A DNA stretch of 64,000 nt from Chitinophagaceae bacterium (GTDB lineage: Bacteria; Bacteroidota; Bacteroidia; Chitinophagales; Chitinophagaceae): contig JAHBTR010000003.1 in the NCBI GenBank assembly GCA_019638475.1, positions 186,001 to 250,000 of the forward strand, given 5' to 3'. Position 1 is the stretch's first letter. Every line of letters begins with the position of its first letter. Both the position numbers and the translations under genes were made by a program. The notes beneath the pieces are model-generated. The model had not been told where the DNA came from. It did not search any database and saw only the letters and a list, made by a program, of their open reading frames with translations. Shown piece after piece: positions 54,985-63,869 of this stretch.

Positions 54985-56241
54985 TCAAGCCCAATTATCT
55001 GTTCCCTTTCCAATAATGATATATTTATTTTTTCTATCTGTGCTTTTGCCTACTGCCGTAAGTTCAAAATCATTCTCGCCTGCATAATCCATTTCAAGCC
55101 TGTTTACATTGGGATGTATGAAGAGACTATGATTAGGATGAATCAGTTGCCATTGAAAATCTGCATCTTTTTTCCAAATTTTTGGGTTTCTATGCTGGTT
55201 GATAATGTAATTGAATGAATTTTTTGTTATACCAAGCCATTCCAAAAACATTTCCAAATTCTTAGGCTCTTTATTAATATAGGCATTTATTAATTGAATG
55301 CCTTGCTCTCTTGTTAATCGTTTAAGCCTTATTTCCCTTGTTGCATGGTCAACCACTTTTCCATATCCATGCTTTATGAATTTGATATAATCATGCACAT
55401 CTGAATAATTATAGCAGTCAACATCGTTATAAGTATCAAAAGTGCGGGTTTGCAAAGCAGTTTCGTACCCATACAAGTTAATCATTTGCTCATGCTGAAG
55501 TTTGCTGTCCCAATGCATATAGTTGTTAAGATATATGCCACGAACACCAACCCTTTCTATTTCTATATTGTCGGGATATTTAAACTGAACAATATCCTTT
55601 TCTGTTATGCCATCAAAATCACTAACCAAATCTTCTGCTTCATACCCCATGAGGTCATGTTCCTTTCTGTATTTACGTGTCATTTCCACTTCATCATGGT
55701 GAGAAAACATACCCACTTGGTCATTCCCTTGATGTGCCCCCCAAACAATTAAAGGTATCTTGAACTTTACAGCTATTTGAACAGGAAAAACAGTTTGCCC
55801 TGCAATACAATGCCAATATATACTGCCCATTCTTCTCATGGTGGCTCTGGTTATTTTCTTTACTGTATCAGGACTAACTGTTAAGGTTAATATGTCGCAG
55901 TTGAATTGTGTTCTAAGGTTTGCAAGGTTTCTGACACCTACATCTGTATTGTACTGTTTATTGTATGTTACCAATAAGGGGTTCATGCCATAAACATTCT
56001 TTACAGTATGTACTATAAAATATGAATCTTTTGCTCCACTTACAGGAACTATACAATCATAATTATTTCCAGAAATATTTTTGTAATCGTTGAATATTGA
56101 AGTAAGCTTCTTTGCTTTCTCTGCCCAGTCAATTTCATATTTTTCTTCATGAACCCTACATCCACTGCAAACACCTTCCTCATCAAAAACTATATTTAGC
56201 GGATGATGTTCATTATATAAGCAACGACTGCAATAAATCAT
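54985..56241 (-). CDS. N-acetyl sugar amidotransferase 2 (WbpG/PseA-like)
   Basis: A 418-residue enzyme that would use ammonia from HisH/HisF to turn an N-acetyl group of a nucleotide sugar into an acetamidino group. Zinc-binding cysteines are at residues 4, 7, 25 and 28. The ATP pyrophosphatase PP-loop is altered: SGAKDS at 68-73 instead of the usual SGGxDS. The rest is family-like, including WGAHQGNDQVGMF and GYGKVVDHATREIRLKRLTR. Its ATG overlaps the HisF stop by four bases (ATGA), so it is the fourth gene of the amidation cassette. Confidence 0.88.
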   Translation of the reverse strand: MIYCSRCLYNEHHPLNIVFDEEGVCSGCRVHEEKYEIDWAEKAKKLTSIFNDYKNISGNNYDCIVPVSGAKDSYFIVHTVKNVYGMNPLLVTYNKQYNTDVGVRNLANLRTQFNCDILTLTVSPDTVKKITRATMRRMGSIYWHCIAGQTVFPVQIAVKFKIPLIVWGAHQGNDQVGMFSHHDEVEMTRKYRKEHDLMGYEAEDLVSDFDGITEKDIVQFKYPDNIEIERVGVRGIYLNNYMHWDSKLQHEQMINLYGYETALQTRTFDTYNDVDCYNYSDVHDYIKFIKHGYGKVVDHATREIRLKRLTREQGIQLINAYINKEPKNLEMFLEWLGITKNSFNYIINQHRNPKIWKKDADFQWQLIHPNHSLFIHPNVNRLEMDYAGENDFELTAVGKSTDRKNKYIIIGKGTDNWA

Positions 56242-57107
56242 ATTACTTCCTTTTTAATCTCAACGTATAACATATCCTCGAGTTCACTATCTTTTTTCTT
56301 GAGCAACCTAAACTCATCATCAAAGTTGCTGTTGGAATATGTGATAAATGTTTCTAACCTTACATCTTTCTGCTTGCGAACAACTGCTTTTGTTGTTGTT
56401 ACACTATGTTCCGTAAAGAAGAAAAAATTGCCTGCACTTGCGGCTGATGCATTTGTATCTTCCAACACTTTTAAAAAGTCATTTGCATTTTTTGCTCCAC
56501 CACTACAAATTACAGGCAGGTTAACAGCATCGCACACTTCATTGATTAAGTTAAGGTCGTATCCCTTATATGAACCATCTCTGTCAACAGAGTTTACGAA
56601 AATTTCACCGGCTCCTAACCCTTCCATCTGCTTTGCATGGCTTGCTACTGTTAATGTTGGCATTGCCTGCTTGGTTACATGGTCATAAACCAAGTATCCT
56701 TTACTGCTTTCAACTGCATCTATAGATACCACTACACATTGGTTACCAAATGTGTGTGCAGTATCTGAAACAAGCTGTTTATTATGCAGTGTTGCTTGAT
56801 TAAGAGAAATCTTATCTGCCCCGCAATGCATTAATTCCTTTACGTGGTCTAAATGATTAATACCGCCACCCACCGTAAGTGGAACATAGCATTTGACAGA
56901 TGCTTTTTTAACCATCCCAAAGTCCGGCTTACCATTTTGGATTCCTGCTGTTATATCCAGAAGCACAATTTCATCAATGCCCCATTGGTTCAGAAATTCC
57001 AATGCAATTGCCGGTTTACCTATTGGTAAATATTTTTTGAAATTAATGCTTTGAACAACAATTCCATTGCGTACAATGACATTTGCAGATATTCTTTTTT
57101 TAAGCAT
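56238..57107 (-). CDS. hisF: HisF-like ammonia-channel subunit of the amidotransferase
   Basis: A 289-residue (beta/alpha)8-barrel protein of the HisF family, starting at ATG 57105-57107 (a TTG two codons earlier is the alternative) and overlapping hisH by eight bases. The barrel is recognisable: VLLDITAGIQNG, LTVGGGIN, ISLNQATL, VVSIDAV, and a VICSGGA segment. Catalytic Asp130 is kept. The position of Asp11, needed for imidazole glycerol phosphate cyclisation, reads Ile (KRISANVIVRNG). This fits HisF paralogues that only guide ammonia to a WbpG-type synthetase. The C-terminal ~40 residues extend past the usual length. Confidence 0.9.
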   Translation of the reverse strand: MLKKRISANVIVRNGIVVQSINFKKYLPIGKPAIALEFLNQWGIDEIVLLDITAGIQNGKPDFGMVKKASVKCYVPLTVGGGINHLDHVKELMHCGADKISLNQATLHNKQLVSDTAHTFGNQCVVVSIDAVESSKGYLVYDHVTKQAMPTLTVASHAKQMEGLGAGEIFVNSVDRDGSYKGYDLNLINEVCDAVNLPVICSGGAKNANDFLKVLEDTNASAASAGNFFFFTEHSVTTTKAVVRKQKDVRLETFITYSNSNFDDEFRLLKKKDSELEDMLYVEIKKEVI

Positions 57108-57732
57108 TGTCAATCAAAGTGAAAAATCTTCTGAATAGTTTCAGTCCGTTCACCTGACTTTTTTCCGGGTGAAATTGAACTCCATAAATATTATCTTTTT
57201 GAACGGCTGCCGTTATTTTGATACCGTAGTCGCAATAGGCAGAAACACTACTGTCTTTACTCTCAAAATAATAGCTATGGTCAAAATAGAAATGTATGTT
57301 TTCCATGTTATTGTTGGAAAAAAGTGTATTGTCAATTATTTCCAAATTGTTCCATCCAACATGGGGAACGGCAAAACCATCTGGCAGTTCTAACTTTTTT
57401 ACAGTTCCTTCAATCCAGTTTAATCCGGCGTGCAAGCCATTCTCTTCCGAGAAAGAGGCTAACATTTGCATACCTACACATATACCAAGAATAGGTTTTT
57501 TTTTGCCAAGTACCTCTTCGCCAAGTATTGGCTCAAGACCTCTTTGTTTAAGGTTGTTAATAGCTTCATCAAACGCCCCAACTCCGGGCAGTATCAGCAA
57601 ATCTGCCTTTTTAATTATTTCCGGATTATCAGAAATCTTGACTTTTTTATAGCCCAAAAAATTGATGGCGTTGAAAACAGAATGTGTATTGCCCACTCCG
57701 TAATCTATAATTACTATATTCGGTTGCTTCAT
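57100..57732 (-). CDS. hisH: HisH-like glutaminase subunit
   Basis: A 210-residue class I glutamine amidotransferase that releases ammonia for the HisF partner. The nucleophile is Cys85 in GICVGMQ; His188 and Glu190 in VQFHPEKS complete the triad. Length and motifs are normal for HisH. In this operon it most likely serves sugar amidation rather than histidine synthesis, because both flanks are N-acetyl sugar amidotransferases and no other his genes are present. Start overlaps the upstream stop by four bases. Confidence 0.92.
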   Translation of the reverse strand: MKQPNIVIIDYGVGNTHSVFNAINFLGYKKVKISDNPEIIKKADLLILPGVGAFDEAINNLKQRGLEPILGEEVLGKKKPILGICVGMQMLASFSEENGLHAGLNWIEGTVKKLELPDGFAVPHVGWNNLEIIDNTLFSNNNMENIHFYFDHSYYFESKDSSVSAYCDYGIKITAAVQKDNIYGVQFHPEKSQVNGLKLFRRFFTLIDNA

Positions 57733-58859
57733 AACCCTACTCCTACTTTATATAATCGTTTATATTTTCCTTCACCAATTCTTTCAAAGTAGTTTTTGTT
57801 AACTCCTGCATCAACAATTTCCCAAAATTTTTCTACTGAAATTTCAATAAAATCACAAAAGCTTTTTATATAATTTGGCGAACAAGTGCCGTCATACTTT
57901 TCAATTATGGTTATTGCTTCATCCCTTGTCATTCTGCCCAATCTAATGTCTTCATTTACATAATCTGTTGTTCTGCCAAAGCCATATTTCAGATATTTAA
58001 TCATTTGGTTCATAGGTGTCCAGTCCTCATCCAATGCTGTAACGCCAACATATTCTCCCATTTCTTCCGGTTTGTCATTTCGTACATCCAACCCACGCAG
58101 TGCAGAGAAATTGCCATTATCTATCAATGACCAATCCTTCCAAAAATAGCCAAGGAAAGTAATTCTCAGATTAGCATTGTCCATTTCTTTGTCGGAAGGA
58201 TAACAATATTGTAATATCTTGTTTTTTGATATTTCGTTCTTTAGCATCCATGTAATATCGCCACCTCCTAAAGTGTTCATTTTTTTGAGGTTGTTTCCAT
58301 CGCTGCCTGTTTTTCCCATTACGCTGGTTTCGCCCAATTGTAGTGCAGAGTTTTCTCCCCACCAAATAAGTGGAATTTGGTAGGCTATAGCCAAACGGGG
58401 TACACTACTGAATAATGCCAGTTCGGTTGATTTGAATCCATTAACATATTCAAAGAAGGATTGCTTCATTAAGTCTTTCCAAGTAATTGGAGCAGGATTA
58501 ATTGTTATACAATCAAACCCCATCTTAATCATGTTAGAAATATTATCTGCCCCTCTTTGAGTAATTTGTTTTGGAGGTGATGATAAACAAACCAATAATG
58601 GATTCATTCCTAAAACGTTCTTCACATAATTTGCCTGCCTTGTAGAATCCTTACCCCCACTTACTCCTATGATACAGTCATATCCAGACTTATTATGCTG
58701 CTTTCCAAACTCTACTATCTGCTTGATTTCCTGTTGCCTTTCTTCCCAATCAACTTCTTTCAATGTTTCTACATAATTGCATGCAGGGCAAATTCCATCT
58801 GCGGAAAAGCGACTATTGGGTCTAGTATTTGGTTGAAGGCATTTCTTGCAATAAATCAT
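57729..58859 (-). CDS. N-acetyl sugar amidotransferase 1 (WbpG/PseA-like)
   Basis: A 376-residue amidotransferase beginning MIYCKKCLQP at ATG 58857-58859; a TTG or similar start 18 codons upstream would add a segment overlapping the previous gene. Zinc cysteines are at residues 4, 7, 24 and 27. The PP-loop SGGKDS at 67-72 is intact, and WWGENSALQLGE and FGRTTDYVNEDIRLGRMTRD follow. By homology it converts an N-acetyl group of a nucleotide sugar to an acetamidino group with ATP and ammonia. The ATG overlaps the stop of the pseC/pseF chimera by four bases (ATGA). Confidence 0.9.
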   Translation of the reverse strand: MIYCKKCLQPNTRPNSRFSADGICPACNYVETLKEVDWEERQQEIKQIVEFGKQHNKSGYDCIIGVSGGKDSTRQANYVKNVLGMNPLLVCLSSPPKQITQRGADNISNMIKMGFDCITINPAPITWKDLMKQSFFEYVNGFKSTELALFSSVPRLAIAYQIPLIWWGENSALQLGETSVMGKTGSDGNNLKKMNTLGGGDITWMLKNEISKNKILQYCYPSDKEMDNANLRITFLGYFWKDWSLIDNGNFSALRGLDVRNDKPEEMGEYVGVTALDEDWTPMNQMIKYLKYGFGRTTDYVNEDIRLGRMTRDEAITIIEKYDGTCSPNYIKSFCDFIEISVEKFWEIVDAGVNKNYFERIGEGKYKRLYKVGVGL

Positions 58860-59173
58860 AAAAATTCTTGATGTTTCTGCATAATTGAATACTTCAATTC
58901 TGCAATTTTCCAATCTTCAATCGTATCTATATCCTGCACTTCACTTTCAGGCATTTCAATTCCTACGGTATGGTCTGTAAAAAGTTTATTATCCCGCAAA
59001 AAATCTTTTACTGAAAAAAAATAAAACTGCCCTGCATCATGGAAAGCAGGTTCCAAGTCCTGTGCCCCTATGATTTGTGGTACTTGTGTTAAAAAATTGG
59101 ACTTTAGTGCTTCAGTAATTGCAAATAAATCTTCATCGCTGATATGTTGCTTACCGTATGGTATGAAGTTCAT
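58856..59173 (-). pseudogene. In-frame chimera of PseC N-terminus and PseF C-terminus (deletion scar)
   Basis: A 105-codon open frame whose two parts come from different pseudaminic-acid enzymes. Residues 1-35 (MNFIPYGKQHISDEDLFAIT and on to FLTQVPQI) match the start of PseC, the UDP-4-amino sugar aminotransferase. Residues 38-105 (QDLEPAFHDAGQFYFFSVKD, then SEVQDIDTIEDWKIAELKY) match the end of PseF, the CMP-pseudaminic acid synthetase. The PLP-lysine domain of PseC and the CTP-binding start of PseF are gone, so neither activity can remain. It follows pseB by 11 bases and overlaps the next gene by four. A fused remnant of a deletion is the simplest reading; misassembly is possible. Confidence 0.8.
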
Positions 59174-59184
59174 GACTATGTTAA

Positions 59185-60207
59185 TTAATAGTTTTCTACA
59201 GAAAAGTCATTATACAAATGCTGACTAATCAAAGACCTAATTTCTTCTACACTGAGCCATTCTGTATTTTCTCCTGAATTATACTTAAATAACTGCGGTA
59301 CTTTTGTAGCATTGAAATGTTTGATGTATTCACTCAAACTCCAATCTGTTTTTTGAGGCAAAATAGAATAATACTTACCCAAATCATAAGTGGTGAATGC
59401 ATCGGATACAGTAATCATTTCTTCATGAATTTTCTCTCCCGGTCTTATACCCACTATTTTCTTTTCTATGTTAGGAGCAATTGCATTTGCAACATCCATT
59501 ATGCGGTAAGATGGAATCTTAGGGACAAAAAGCTCTCCCCCCCAAGCAGTTTCTAAGGCATGCAGTACCATTTCTACCCCCTCTTGCAATGATATATTAA
59601 ACCTTGTCATTTCTGGATTTGTGATTGGCAAAAACCCTTCTTTTCGTTTATTGATAAAGTAAGGAATAACCGAACCATTAGAACCCATTACATTTCCATA
59701 TCTAACCACACTGAACTTTACATCCTGCTTGCCTTTTATATTATTGGCAGAGATAAACAATTTATCAGAAGTTAATTTGGTTGCTCCATACAGGTTAATT
59801 GGTGCACACGCTTTGTCTGTAGATAAAGCTACAACTTTTTGAACCTGTGTTTCAAGTGCAGCTCTAATTACATTCTGTGCACCACCAATATTTGTTTTAA
59901 CGCACTCATCCGGATTGTATTCAGCAATATGAACGTGCTTCATTGCTGCTGCATGAATCATGTAATCAATTCCGTGGCAAGCTCTTTTTAAACGCTCGAA
60001 ATCTCTCACATCACCTATAAAAAATCTAACCTGCGGATATTGCTTTTCGGGAAATTCAAACGCCATTTGAAACTGCTTCTGCTCATCTCTGGAATATATG
60101 ACAAGCCTCTTTATGTTTGGCCATTTTGCTAATATATATTTTGTAAACTCTTTACCGAATGAGCCTGTTCCTCCTGTAATTAAAATTGATTTATGATTTA
60201 AATTCAT
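59185..60207 (-). CDS. pseB: UDP-N-acetylglucosamine 4,6-dehydratase (inverting) PseB
   Basis: A 340-residue short-chain dehydrogenase that starts pseudaminic-acid synthesis from UDP-GlcNAc by 4,6-dehydration with C5 inversion. The NAD-binding motif GGTGSFG is at residues 12-18, the catalytic Tyr140 and Lys144 are in NLYGATK, and the STDKACAPIN segment at about 129-138 is characteristic of the PseB/FlaA1 group. It is cytosolic and of normal length. Its ATG overlaps the stop of the Wzz-like gene by four bases. The pathway cannot proceed from genes in this window because the next gene is a broken chimera. Confidence 0.93.
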   Translation of the reverse strand: MNLNHKSILITGGTGSFGKEFTKYILAKWPNIKRLVIYSRDEQKQFQMAFEFPEKQYPQVRFFIGDVRDFERLKRACHGIDYMIHAAAMKHVHIAEYNPDECVKTNIGGAQNVIRAALETQVQKVVALSTDKACAPINLYGATKLTSDKLFISANNIKGKQDVKFSVVRYGNVMGSNGSVIPYFINKRKEGFLPITNPEMTRFNISLQEGVEMVLHALETAWGGELFVPKIPSYRIMDVANAIAPNIEKKIVGIRPGEKIHEEMITVSDAFTTYDLGKYYSILPQKTDWSLSEYIKHFNATKVPQLFKYNSGENTEWLSVEEIRSLISQHLYNDFSVENY

Positions 60208-61286
60208 ATTTTATTTTTTGATATAAATTTTGATGTGAAATAAAATGCCCATAATACAAATGAGCCTGCTAGTAAAAGGAAAATAATTTTTATAAAAGCA
60301 TCCTTATCATCTGGCAATGGCAAATAAGGTGTATCAACTACTTGAATAATAGGCGTTTCCTGATTAAGAGAGATTTTGGCTATTTCCAGATTTTTAATTA
60401 CTTCTCCATACAGAGTTGTAAGCAACATTTTTTCTCTTCCAGAGACTTCAACATTTACTAAAGGGACTTTTGCACCAGGGTTAGCATCCAAAACTTTTTC
60501 TTGTTCAACAGCTGTAATTAATGTTCGGTTATTAAGAACACCAGCAATGCTGTCTGCTCTTCTTTGAAGCCTATCTACGTTTATTTTTTGTCTTTGCACC
60601 TTAATTTGAATATATATTTCTGCGGCATTCTGTACCAATCTTTCGCAGAATAGCTTGCTAAACAATTCATCTTTAGTAACTATTTCAACTGTTACAAAGG
60701 ACGATTTTTTTTCGGGTTTTTCTACTTTCAGTTGTTTAAGCGTTATTCTTTTAATAATACTTTGCAGCAAACTATCTTTTAACCTGTCGGGTTCTTGTTT
60801 ATCCAATCCAATAAAATTTACCAACTTACCGATATCTTCATCCTTTTGCCACTTTTGTTTAAGTTTGTATGATTCTGCGTATCTGTCTGCTAAAGTTTTT
60901 CCTGTAAGGGTATCAAAAACAGTGAGCAAAGTTTTACGACATAATTGATTGCTTTTGGTAAACATCAAAATATTATCTCCAACAAAAAGACTTAAGCTAT
61001 TGCTATTTAACGACCCTACATCAAACCCAAATTGACCCGCTATATTTGCTAACCCACTTGCAGGATTTTTGCCATCTTCTACTACAAAACTCAACCTTGC
61101 TGTATATTTTGTAGATTTCAACTTTCCGTATCCCAATCCTAATAAAACAGACAGGGCTATGAGTATAATTAATACCCATGATTTCTTAAAAAGATAAAAT
61201 GCATACTCCTTGCCTTTGCTTAAAAACTCTTGCAAGGAAATTTCTTTTTTTTCAAAATCTTCCATTTGATTGGATGTAGTATTCAT
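60204..61286 (-). CDS. Wzz-like polysaccharide co-polymerase
   Basis: A 360-residue inner-membrane protein with two membrane helices (about 35-54 and 335-353) flanking a large periplasmic coiled domain. The N-terminal helix is followed by YTARLSFVVEDGKN and a conserved Wzz-type region; the C-terminal IIQVVDTPYLPLPDDKDAF is a typical Wzz/PCP tail. It would set chain length of the polymer made by the Wzy-like enzyme. There is no fused tyrosine kinase domain. Spacing to the exporter gene is 8 bases. Confidence 0.88.
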   Translation of the reverse strand: MNTTSNQMEDFEKKEISLQEFLSKGKEYAFYLFKKSWVLIILIALSVLLGLGYGKLKSTKYTARLSFVVEDGKNPASGLANIAGQFGFDVGSLNSNSLSLFVGDNILMFTKSNQLCRKTLLTVFDTLTGKTLADRYAESYKLKQKWQKDEDIGKLVNFIGLDKQEPDRLKDSLLQSIIKRITLKQLKVEKPEKKSSFVTVEIVTKDELFSKLFCERLVQNAAEIYIQIKVQRQKINVDRLQRRADSIAGVLNNRTLITAVEQEKVLDANPGAKVPLVNVEVSGREKMLLTTLYGEVIKNLEIAKISLNQETPIIQVVDTPYLPLPDDKDAFIKIIFLLLAGSFVLWAFYFTSKFISKNKI

Positions 61287-61294
61287 TGTAGTAA

Positions 61295-63694
61295 TTATTT
61301 AGTAATCTGAAAGGCTAAAGCAACTGCTGTAATAAAAGCTGATAATCCTGTTATAATTATACTAGTTTTTGCATAATCTGTTTCTTTCTTTTCTGGTTCT
61401 TTTGGTACAAAAATTTTGCTACCTGCTGTAACTTCTGGATATTTTCTGAAAATGCCGAGAATTTTTTTTGTTTTTCCTGCCTTGCCATTTGGATATACTA
61501 CAAATATTCTTTTTTTATTACCAGATTTTGCTACCCCTCCTGCATCGTATAAATATTCTCTTAATTTTTTATTTTCATCATAACTAATAATTAAAGGGTT
61601 AAATACTTCACCAGAAATTGTTACCATATTATTTATAGTAGGAATCTCTATTTTATCCCCTTCTTCCAATAGTATGTCTTCTTTGCTACCAGGGCTTTTC
61701 ATAATTTTTTCTAAATTTATGGCTACTTCTTTATAATGCTTAGTTTCAGTACTAACAACAACATTTGAAGAGTCATGTGCTGAGCTTTGTGCTATTTTTT
61801 TGGCAAGTTCTATTTCATTTTCATATAATTTATTTACCCTTATAAGCCTTGCTCCATTTATATTGGCAGTATATAATGTGCCACCTGCTCTTTTTATTAA
61901 ATCGCTAATTTTCTCAACCCTACTGGTTAATGTATAAACACCAGGAATTAATACTTCTCCTTCTATAGAAACAGTTATTTGACTCTTATAATAAGGGTCT
62001 ATTTTAATGGTAACAATATCAAAAGGTTTTAACTGTACATCACTTGTAGGGTTTGATAAGTCTTTATCATCATCAATTTTTATAATTTCTACTATGGGGC
62101 TTTGAGGGTTGTTTACTTCTACATCTCTTTTTCTTCTGGCTATTTCTATGCCCATACCTGTAGCATTTTCTGCAAAGCCACCAGCCTTTAAGATTAATGC
62201 CTTTAATGATAAGCTATCATCAAAAGTATAAACACCAGGTTTTCTTACTGCACCATGTATGTTTACAGGAAAATTATCTTTTATATCAAAAATAGATGAC
62301 ACTTGTAAAACATCTTCTTTTTGTAATATGAAATTTTTCCCAGAATCAGTTGCTAAATTAATACTGATAACTTCTTTCGTTAAATCTTCTTTTGTTCTTA
62401 TTACTAAAGCTCTTCCTGTATAAGCATCTTCACGTAAGCCTTCTGCTTTTTGTAGTAAATCGGTAATGGTTACCTTGTTATTGTCTAATGAATAATTACC
62501 TGGTTTAAAAACTGCTCCTTCAATAATTAATCTGTTTTGAAATTTATTAATAATGCTTCCTATTGTATAACTATCACCATTTTGAGGAATAAATTTTGCT
62601 ATTGAGTCTTTTATAATATCCAATACCAATCTATCAAAATCGGTATTTCTTAATCCAGTTATTCTTGCTTTAAAGGCATTGCTTTTATATCCCCCTGCAA
62701 AATTTATTGCATCTTGTAAGGTTTCTGTAGCTTGCATTTCAAAAATTCCTGGTCTATTTACTTCGCCAGTAATATCTATTTGTGTTTTAGCAAAAGGAAT
62801 TTTTATAACATCATTATCCATTAAACGTACATTGGCTTTTTGATTGCTGTTTAATAAAAAATCATATAAGTCTGCTAATACAATAACTTTATTATTACGC
62901 ACCAATTCAATATTTCTGAAAGAGCCATTGTCTGTTGGTCCTCCACTTACATAAAGTGCATTAAACAAAGTAGCCAATGAACTTAAACTATAAGTTCCAG
63001 GTTTTTTTACAGCCCCTAATACCATTACTTTAATAGCTCTAATACCCGTTAATGATAATATTACTTTTGTTTGCCCCGTAGTTATGGCAGGATAATATTT
63101 AGATAATTTTGTATTAATTATTTTAGATGCTTCTTCAATAGTTAAACCATTTACCTGAACAGGTCCTGCATATTTTATATAAACAGTTCCCTCAGCATTT
63201 ACCATTAAACTCTGTTGCGATATATTGGTACCGTAAATGTCTAATAATAATTTATCATCTGGTCCTAAAGTATAATTTTTGGGAGTAGGTAATCTTAAAT
63301 CAGGCTCAAAACTTAAACTTGGATTAGAAAATAATTCTGAACCAAAAATTGTATTTGATTGAATTTGTTCTTCAGGTGTTTGTACAGATATGCTTGACCT
63401 ACTTTCATGAATAGCTGTACTATTAGCTGGTGTTTTGCTTGGAGAAATTAATGCTGCAATACGCGTTTTTAAACTTTCAATTTCCATTGTTGGCATTCTT
63501 CTTCTTTGCAATTCTTGTATTACTTGGTCTTCAGATAATCCAGAGTTTTGTGCTTTTGTTATAAATTCTTGTAATTGTGCATCTGTAATATCTGATGATT
63601 TTACCCTGCTGAGATTGTTAGGTAATTGTGCTGTTAATACAGTAGTAAAACACAAAAGTACCGCCGTAATTAAGAAGCGAATTTTATAAAGCAT
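61295..63694 (-). CDS. Wza-type polysaccharide export protein with multiple SLBB domains
   Basis: A 799-residue outer-envelope export protein. It has a signal peptide (residues 1-23, ending LTA-QL), a polysaccharide-export domain containing LGPDDKLLLDIYG and VYIKYAGPVQVNGLTIEEA, and a long series of SLBB repeats, each marked by a G-x-V-x-x-PG-x-Y/F/L pattern (GAVKKPGTYSL, EVNRPGIFEMQ, GAVFKPGNYSLD, GAVRKPGVYTFD, GEVLIPGVYTLT). A C-terminal membrane helix (about 776-796) follows. It is longer than proteobacterial Wza, as usual in Bacteroidota. It forms the first complete gene of the operon. Confidence 0.92.
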   Translation of the reverse strand: MLYKIRFLITAVLLCFTTVLTAQLPNNLSRVKSSDITDAQLQEFITKAQNSGLSEDQVIQELQRRRMPTMEIESLKTRIAALISPSKTPANSTAIHESRSSISVQTPEEQIQSNTIFGSELFSNPSLSFEPDLRLPTPKNYTLGPDDKLLLDIYGTNISQQSLMVNAEGTVYIKYAGPVQVNGLTIEEASKIINTKLSKYYPAITTGQTKVILSLTGIRAIKVMVLGAVKKPGTYSLSSLATLFNALYVSGGPTDNGSFRNIELVRNNKVIVLADLYDFLLNSNQKANVRLMDNDVIKIPFAKTQIDITGEVNRPGIFEMQATETLQDAINFAGGYKSNAFKARITGLRNTDFDRLVLDIIKDSIAKFIPQNGDSYTIGSIINKFQNRLIIEGAVFKPGNYSLDNNKVTITDLLQKAEGLREDAYTGRALVIRTKEDLTKEVISINLATDSGKNFILQKEDVLQVSSIFDIKDNFPVNIHGAVRKPGVYTFDDSLSLKALILKAGGFAENATGMGIEIARRKRDVEVNNPQSPIVEIIKIDDDKDLSNPTSDVQLKPFDIVTIKIDPYYKSQITVSIEGEVLIPGVYTLTSRVEKISDLIKRAGGTLYTANINGARLIRVNKLYENEIELAKKIAQSSAHDSSNVVVSTETKHYKEVAINLEKIMKSPGSKEDILLEEGDKIEIPTINNMVTISGEVFNPLIISYDENKKLREYLYDAGGVAKSGNKKRIFVVYPNGKAGKTKKILGIFRKYPEVTAGSKIFVPKEPEKKETDYAKTSIIITGLSAFITAVALAFQITK

Positions 63695-63869
63695 AACTGA
63701 TTTTTTTATAAATTAAAATTATTTATACAGCTCCGCCTACTCACTCACATTATCATTATATGAATGGAGGCTTTAAAAAATTATTTGACAAATGTAGGTG
63801 TACAGTTTGTCCTAATTATTTTTTTATTTATCTAATATTTTGTATAGACACAACTTACTTTACTCTCTG

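Noticed and set aside
56238..57732. Histidine biosynthesis operon from hisH and hisF
   Set aside because: No other his genes occur, both flanks are sugar amidotransferases, and HisF lacks the Asp11 needed for the cyclase step.
58856..59173. A genuine small novel gene between pseB and the amidotransferase
   Set aside because: Both halves match opposite ends of two known Pse enzymes, which is better explained by an in-frame deletion.
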